From: a virus
Direction: 5' to 3' (one strand)
IMG/VR virus record: IMGVR_UViG_3300047557_001498
Coordinates: 1-64,000 of that record
Length of the DNA stretch: 64,000 bases
A model generated the notes under the pieces. That model saw only the letters and a program-made list of their open reading frames with translations. It did no database searches and was not told the origin of the DNA. Below, in pieces: positions 59,053 to 64,000 of this stretch. Within the stretch, counting starts at the first letter, position 1; every line of letters starts with the position of its first letter. Position numbers and translations under genes: made by a program.

Positions 59053-59559
59053 TCATTTTTTATCTGTTGAACCAAATCCACCATCGCCTCTATTACTATC
59101 AGACAGTTCTCGAACTTCTTCAAAATGAACGGTTGGGTATGGAATGATTATCAACTGAGCAATTTTATCGCCAACTTTTGGAACATTGTTTATCCATTCT
59201 TCATCAAATGGAAAACTTGGATATTCAAATCTAGCAAGAATTTCACCACGATAATTTGAATCAATAACTCCAACTGAATTTTTTAATGATACACCCGATA
59301 GTGCCTTTGTTATTGAGCTTCTTGGAAAAAGAAGTCCAACATAACCACTTGGAATTTCTACGGCAATACCTGTTCCATATTCCATGAATGTTTTATCCTT
59401 TCTCAATGATGTTGCAGTTAAATCCAAACCAGCATCACCATCTTGTGCATATCGTGGTGTTACTGCTTCAGGTACTAATTTACGAAATTTTACAGTTAAA
59501 TCCAAATTATTTTTGTAATTTAATTTGTAATTGGGAAACCATTTGCCAACCAAACTCAT
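59053..59559 (-). CDS. dut: dUTPase
   Basis: 168 residues with all five dUTPase motifs: DAGLDLTA, PRSSITKALSG, GVIDSNYRGE, GDKIAQLIIIP and the C-terminal RGDGGFGST. The trimeric enzyme hydrolyses dUTP to dUMP, keeping uracil out of DNA and feeding thymidylate synthesis. AGGAGG, formed by the end of the PLP gene, serves as its ribosome site. Confidence 0.95.
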   Translation of the reverse strand: MSLVGKWFPNYKLNYKNNLDLTVKFRKLVPEAVTPRYAQDGDAGLDLTATSLRKDKTFMEYGTGIAVEIPSGYVGLLFPRSSITKALSGVSLKNSVGVIDSNYRGEILARFEYPSFPFDEEWINNVPKVGDKIAQLIIIPYPTVHFEEVRELSDSNRGDGGFGSTDKK

Positions 59560-59560
59560 T

Positions 59561-60310
59561 TTAACCTCCTACATTCCAAAATAATGCATCATCCGATGCG
59601 TGTTCTCTAATAAATGACCAAACTTTTGAATCGTAATAATCCGAAGATGGAAACGGTGGTTTCTCTGCGGGTTTACATTTTTGTGTGAATTTATACTTTG
59701 ATACGAAGATTTCTGCCCTACCTCTCTCTCTATCGGTAGTATTGTGACCAACTCTAACACCATATATTTTTGCATCTGGCCATGCCTTCTGTAATCCCCT
59801 TGACAGAACACCTGAACTTATACATGACCAAACTTCTTTTGGTTGTATTGGAAGTGAACTCGCAATTCTAGCAACTTCATCAATAACAACAGGATGGTCA
59901 AGACCAAATGGTAATAATTGTGAACCGGGAGTTTCTACTGCATATTTTTTAGCAACGTGTTGAATGTGTGTAAGAAATCCCATAGGAACTTCTATAATGT
60001 TTGCACCAATAGAAATTGCTTCTTTGGTTAGTGGTAGATGTTTTCCTTTCGGAATGATAACTGTTGCCTTCAATCCCAAATCTCTACAAGCATAAGCAAG
60101 TGCAACTTGAGCATAGCCAACTCTCGGTGAAGCATAAACCCATTCCCTTACATGAGATTGTGATTGAAGATAACGATATAAAAATCTTCTCTTTGTTCCA
60201 CCAGGAAGTAAGTCATCACGAACTACCCAAATGTTTTCATGTTTTTCAATAACAACATCTGGTAAAGTTACCGTAACATCTTTCGTTGGATATTGAAAGA
60301 AGTCTGACAT
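59561..60310 (-). CDS. PLP-dependent enzyme, TrpB/ACC-deaminase fold (fold type II)
   Basis: 249 residues, shorter than typical members (about 330). WVVRDDLLPGGTKRRFLYRYL contains the PLP lysine in GGTKRR, in the position of GGNK in ACC deaminase-like enzymes. SPRVGYAQVALAYACRDLGLKATVIIPKG is the phosphate-side helix. GSQLLPFGLDHP and SCISSGVLSRGL follow. The C-terminus ends FWNVGG. Located between dUTPase and thioredoxin. Some phages use PLP enzymes to modify thymine; a similar role here is conjecture. Confidence 0.72.
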   Translation of the reverse strand: MSDFFQYPTKDVTVTLPDVVIEKHENIWVVRDDLLPGGTKRRFLYRYLQSQSHVREWVYASPRVGYAQVALAYACRDLGLKATVIIPKGKHLPLTKEAISIGANIIEVPMGFLTHIQHVAKKYAVETPGSQLLPFGLDHPVVIDEVARIASSLPIQPKEVWSCISSGVLSRGLQKAWPDAKIYGVRVGHNTTDRERGRAEIFVSKYKFTQKCKPAEKPPFPSSDYYDSKVWSFIREHASDDALFWNVGG

Positions 60311-60318
60311 AAATAACC

Positions 60319-60576
60319 TTACAAACTAGTGATAATTTCTTCGTAGTATTTTAATCCATGTAACCCTACAATCCTTTGAACTTCTTCTCCGTTTTTTTCA
60401 AATATTACGGTTGGAACCCCTCTAACGCCAATTTTTGATGCAGCTTCTGGATTTTCATCAACATCTATTATTTGGTAATTAGTATTTGGATATTTGTTCA
60501 CCAAGTCTCTCATAATAGGAGACAGTTGTTTACATGGTTGGCACCATGTTGCTGTGAAGTGTTTAATTTTAATCAT
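60319..60576 (-). CDS. Thioredoxin
   Basis: 85 residues. The active site TATWCQPCKQ has C12 and C15. VRGVPTVIFEKNGEEVQRIVGLHG contains the cis-proline loop. Shorter than bacterial thioredoxin (about 105), as phage versions often are. It could reduce ribonucleotide reductase, or serve as polymerase processivity or redox partner. First gene of the nucleotide block. Confidence 0.92.
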   Translation of the reverse strand: MIKIKHFTATWCQPCKQLSPIMRDLVNKYPNTNYQIIDVDENPEAASKIGVRGVPTVIFEKNGEEVQRIVGLHGLKYYEEIITSL

Positions 60577-60610
60577 AACTCATTTTAATTGTTTGTTCAA
60601 AAACTTATGT

Positions 60611-60642
60611 CAAATATACATATTTTTCAAATACCAAGCAAG
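60611..60642 (-). promoter_or_regulatory. Possible Bacteroidota-type promoter before thioredoxin
   Basis: Minus strand TATATTTG (60611-60618), perfect -7. The -33 would be CTTG (60639-60642) with a 20-base spacer, one change from TTTG. Weaker case. Confidence 0.45.
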
Positions 60643-60649
60643 CAATTTA

Positions 60650-63475
60650 TTAAATAGATAGTCTGACATCGAATAATAATTCTCGTTCCATTGTCTTTTT
60701 CAAAGGTTTACTTAATTTGCCAACCGCAACTAGATTTTCATTATCGTCATACAGTCCGATAGTTGTTACATAAGTTACAGGTTCTATGTAAAAGTTTTTA
60801 ACCTTTAATCTACCTTTTCCATCTGAAGAATGTGCAAATGTTGGATTGTTTGAATAGTTGGCATGATGTGCCGGTACTCGTATGAAATAATGTGTAACCG
60901 TATCTTTAAAAGTATTTCTACTGAAAAACGAATATCCATCTTGCATTGCATTATTTATAGAATCAAATAATATCAATTCATTTTTAGCATCAACATTACT
61001 ATCAGTATCTATATTAAAGTTTAATTCTGTTACGAATTTATTTGCATCGAATATGATAATGCCCATGTTTGGATATATCTTACCGTAAGTAGTATATGTT
61101 GTATTAGTATCTGAATTACTTGCACCCGATGAATGAAATCCAGATAACAAACTTCCACTAACTAAATCGAATGAATAGTATGGGGATTCATCGAAATACT
61201 TTGTATTCGTTGGATCCTGTGATGTATCTATTAAAGTTATTATATTAGATGGATTTGAAATATCCGATAAACTTATTTGTAAATTACCCGCGTCAATTCT
61301 ATCTTTCATTGAATCTTTATCGAATTTCATAATGTATATGTGTTCTGATTCCGGAGATAAAATACCATTTGAGTAAAAAGAAAATGGAGATACATCATCG
61401 TTTGTAAATAATTTATATTGTGAATAATTTATCTTTGATGTAGTATCTTTGTCTCTTTCACCAACCTTTAATGATCCTGATCCAGATACGTGGGCATACA
61501 ATAACGAAAATTGTTTTATATCATTTTCATCGGTTATATCTGTATAGTATTTTTTAGTATCATCATTTTGTATAGAACTTGTATACATTATACTCATCGA
61601 TGGACTATTATTGAATGCACCATTAGTTTCTATAATATTTAAACCATTCAACATATCTTTTTCAAAAGACATCTTATGCAATACGGCAGGTTTAGTCATA
61701 TCGTGACAATTTGTTCTATCAATATGTCTTATTTCCAATCTAGTTGGAACTGAATTTGGTGGTACTATTCTATTTTCATAATAATAATTCCCATCATCAG
61801 GACAGACGGTGTATATGGTATCTGTATGTAGGACATCACATTCATTTGGATCATTTGGATCAATGTATGGGGGATTCTGAACAGATACTTCTATGCATTC
61901 ACACGTCTTATCTATGGAATTTCTTATTATATTTTCCCATTCCACTATAACTTGAGAAGAAGAAACTATCTTGTATTCATATTTTATTGTCCTTGATCCA
62001 TAAACCAATCCATCATCACCAACTCTACCATCGAAACATTCTTTACTTGATGTATGTTCGTAGTGAATTAGTGCATCATATGTTGCGGGTAAACCTTGAT
62101 AACATGGTCTTCCTGGTATTGGATAAAATTTAGATGTATCTTTTGATATTAAAGTATAAACATCTAAATCATTTCTTCTTCTAACATCTGTAACAACAAA
62201 TGGCAATTTAGTACAATCATCACTTGGTAATTTTTGAACACAATTTGTTTTACCACGGCAAATGTTTTCATACCCATCGTCATCCAGTCTTGTGCTAACC
62301 CTCAACCATTTTGCAGCCCTTGGCATATAATAACCCTCTGCAAAATCAGATTGTAATGGGAAACCATCAACTTCAAGTGCTAACATTACTCCATCATAAT
62401 AATCCTTCCCATCATCTAATCTAGGATTGGTTGGATCAACACTAACATTATCGAATCTGTAACCTACCCATGTTTTCCATATAGTTTGCCATATAATATT
62501 TTGTGTTATAGGATTATCATGTGTCTCTGTTCCACCATTTTGATTTACACGAATTTCATTTGAATCTAATGTGAAACCGTCCCATGTAACCATTTCTCCA
62601 AAATTATTTACAGAAAACTCACCTGCCTCAGGAACAACACCCCTTCCCTTCGGCACAGTCCCTCTTTTTACAAGTGGAACCATTTTTTTATACAATGGAG
62701 CTTCCGATAAAGTTGGTGGTTCTATTAAATCAAAAGTTATTGGACTTTCTAAATTAACATCTTGTGGTTGTGGTCTTTCTTGTTTTAATCGTGTTGTTAA
62801 ATCAACATCATTGCCGGTTGTGTTTGACTTTTGTTTAAAGTCTAAACCGGAAAGTGATTCTATTTCTTCTACTGAAAATTTGTAATACCAACTGATTTGA
62901 TTTCTATTTGATGGTAAAGTTCTAGCTGTATTTGAAAACGGAAGAAACGGAGAAGTTATTATCTGTGGTGATGATGTGGATGAACAATCATCTATACTAT
63001 ACTCTAACTGTCCGGATGCAAGTAATACATCACTTTTAATTATACCAGACATAACTTCTTCTATCGGTGTCTGTCCAATAGAATTTATTACAACCTTTCT
63101 TTTTAAATACAAATAAATGTCTGCTACCAAATCCCATCTTCCAGGTATGGTATTTCCAGCAATTATTGTATTCAATCTTATATTATTATCATCGTATATT
63201 GGAACGAGTCTTATATCACGAATAGCATATGCAATGGATCCATCCTCAAACTCACCCTTTTCTCCGAGTAAGTTTCTGATTTGCATTTCACCATCTTTTA
63301 CATATTCCGGTAAAATACCACCTTCGGAAGACGGCTTAAAATATAAACGCCAATCCGTTAATTTATTACGAGTTCCATCCTCGTTTAAAATTGGACTATA
63401 TCTTGCTTCATCTTCCGGAACTTGTATGTTTGTGCGTGGTATTCCACCTAATTTATTTCCGTAGGTAAGTCTCAT
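60650..63475 (-). CDS. Large virion-type protein with the shared C-terminal scaffold
   Basis: 941 residues. The first 620 or so include a region with repeated Cys (CRGKTNCVQKLPSDDC, CHD) and are unrecognised. From about 640 it follows the scaffold of the propeller proteins: SIQNDDTKKYY, INYSQYKLFTNDD, HIYIMKFDKDS, GKIYPNMGIIIFD, YVTTIGLYDDNENLVAVGKLS. It has no RCC1 units; the scaffold runs straight through the site where the others carry them. Probable baseplate or tail protein. Confidence 0.75.
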   Translation of the reverse strand: MRLTYGNKLGGIPRTNIQVPEDEARYSPILNEDGTRNKLTDWRLYFKPSSEGGILPEYVKDGEMQIRNLLGEKGEFEDGSIAYAIRDIRLVPIYDDNNIRLNTIIAGNTIPGRWDLVADIYLYLKRKVVINSIGQTPIEEVMSGIIKSDVLLASGQLEYSIDDCSSTSSPQIITSPFLPFSNTARTLPSNRNQISWYYKFSVEEIESLSGLDFKQKSNTTGNDVDLTTRLKQERPQPQDVNLESPITFDLIEPPTLSEAPLYKKMVPLVKRGTVPKGRGVVPEAGEFSVNNFGEMVTWDGFTLDSNEIRVNQNGGTETHDNPITQNIIWQTIWKTWVGYRFDNVSVDPTNPRLDDGKDYYDGVMLALEVDGFPLQSDFAEGYYMPRAAKWLRVSTRLDDDGYENICRGKTNCVQKLPSDDCTKLPFVVTDVRRRNDLDVYTLISKDTSKFYPIPGRPCYQGLPATYDALIHYEHTSSKECFDGRVGDDGLVYGSRTIKYEYKIVSSSQVIVEWENIIRNSIDKTCECIEVSVQNPPYIDPNDPNECDVLHTDTIYTVCPDDGNYYYENRIVPPNSVPTRLEIRHIDRTNCHDMTKPAVLHKMSFEKDMLNGLNIIETNGAFNNSPSMSIMYTSSIQNDDTKKYYTDITDENDIKQFSLLYAHVSGSGSLKVGERDKDTTSKINYSQYKLFTNDDVSPFSFYSNGILSPESEHIYIMKFDKDSMKDRIDAGNLQISLSDISNPSNIITLIDTSQDPTNTKYFDESPYYSFDLVSGSLLSGFHSSGASNSDTNTTYTTYGKIYPNMGIIIFDANKFVTELNFNIDTDSNVDAKNELILFDSINNAMQDGYSFFSRNTFKDTVTHYFIRVPAHHANYSNNPTFAHSSDGKGRLKVKNFYIEPVTYVTTIGLYDDNENLVAVGKLSKPLKKTMERELLFDVRLSI

Positions 63476-63494
63476 TATTTATTTTACTTTTATA

Positions 63495-63872
63495 TTAGAA
63501 ACAACTTGTTAATAGTGCCAACTCTTTATTATTGAATTTATTTTTTGCATATAAAAGAAGTGCAATTTTAATTGATTCGGTATATTTAGTCAAGTGTTGT
63601 GCATCAACTACTAACAATGCATCTTCTTCAAATTTTTCATATTGTTTATGAATATCTTTTATTGAGTTTAATATGGCAGTATATTGTTTTTGATCTACCA
63701 ATTTTGATAATTCAATTAAAGCAGATACCACATCGCCTTTTTCTGCGCAAAATTCTTTCATTTTTTTAACAGCGTTTTCTACTTTTGTATCAACACCGTC
63801 AGTTTCTTCTTTAATGATACCGAGTAATTTTTCCGCATCTTTCATTAACTTAACTCTTGATGAAATGTTCAT
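63495..63872 (-). CDS. Helical protein, unknown function
   Basis: 125 residues, entirely helical (MKDAEKLLGIIKEETDGVD, VVSALIELSKLVDQKQ). CGGAGGAAAAG lies directly before the ATG. It sits between virion-type genes, so a structural or assembly role is possible. No family recognised. Confidence 0.65.
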   Translation of the reverse strand: MNISSRVKLMKDAEKLLGIIKEETDGVDTKVENAVKKMKEFCAEKGDVVSALIELSKLVDQKQYTAILNSIKDIHKQYEKFEEDALLVVDAQHLTKYTESIKIALLLYAKNKFNNKELALLTSCF

Positions 63873-63884
63873 CTTTTCCTCCGG

Positions 63885-64000
63885 TTATTTACGGGATAAT
63901 AAAAAATAAAGTCCAAAAAATAACAGCGCTACCGAGTAAAATATAATATCGGTAACGATGTAACTCCCTGTAAGTTTTGTCACTAAAGCAAAAGCCGCAT
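63885..64000 (-). CDS. C-terminal end of a membrane protein (partial)
   Basis: An open frame enters from beyond base 64000 and stops at 63885-63887, giving 37 residues. It contains one long hydrophobic helix (IIFYSVALLFFGLYFLL) and ends SRK. The start is outside the window. Confidence 0.55.
   Translation of the reverse strand, partial: AAFALVTKLTGSYIVTDIIFYSVALLFFGLYFLLSRK

Overview
The window looks like part of a large lytic phage of the T4 superfamily (myovirus-like) that infects a member of the Bacteroidota. The T4-type signature is a replication block on the minus strand: family-B DNA polymerase, sliding clamp, both clamp-loader subunits, dUTPase and a RecB/Cas4-like nuclease. Virion-type genes are also present (tail-collar protein, large baseplate/fibre-like proteins). 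Three signals point to a Bacteroidota host. Ten or more promoters follow TTTG-N19/20-TATATTTG, the TAnnTTTG type used in that phylum. One gene ends in a type IX secretion (T9SS) sorting domain. Another gene encodes a secreted alanine-rich protein of a kind common on Bacteroidota/Ignavibacteria-type cells. I saw no integrase, transposase or CRISPR array.

Layout: bases 1-25,730 are read on the plus strand and 25,760-64,000 on the minus strand. The two arms converge on a bidirectional terminator at 25,733-25,759. Bases 1-11,200 hold about 30 small, tightly packed genes with strong host-like promoters, two tRNA or tRNA-like genes, an M15 peptidase and a DUF262-family protein; this is probably the early, host-takeover region. 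Bases 11,200-14,600 hold an HNH endonuclease, tRNA-Leu, a holin/Sec-signal endolysin pair, a methyltransferase and a predicted outer-membrane barrel. Bases 14,700-19,330 form a nucleotide-sugar and glycosyltransferase island. Bases 19,360-22,080 hold an HNH-like protein that has lost its catalytic histidines, followed by complete groES and groEL genes. Bases 22,100-25,730 form a five-gene translationally coupled operon whose products share an N-terminal tag resembling T4 capsid-targeting peptides. Its members include ADP-ribosyltransferase-like and flavodoxin-like proteins and may be packaged in the head and injected.

On the minus strand, 25,760-33,830 encode virion proteins: two with an RCC1-type beta-propeller inserted in a shared scaffold, a GH19 lysozyme-like enzyme and a tail-collar protein. 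Bases 33,960-35,680 carry two secreted proteins, one with the T9SS tail, behind their own promoter. Bases 35,700-39,600 hold small genes and a double methyltransferase. Bases 39,600-46,650 form a second, seven-gene glycosyltransferase island. Bases 46,670-60,580 hold replication and nucleotide metabolism, including three paralogous SPPY DNA methyltransferases. The DNA polymerase there is split in two by an inserted glycosyltransferase gene. Bases 60,650-64,000 return to virion-type genes.

Overall the phage appears to combine T4-like replication with unusually heavy investment in the cell envelope: 12 glycosyltransferase-like genes, a predicted outer-membrane protein, a T9SS cargo protein and three peptidoglycan hydrolases. 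It also carries its own GroES/GroEL chaperonin. All functions are read from sequence motifs and remembered family features; no database search was run.
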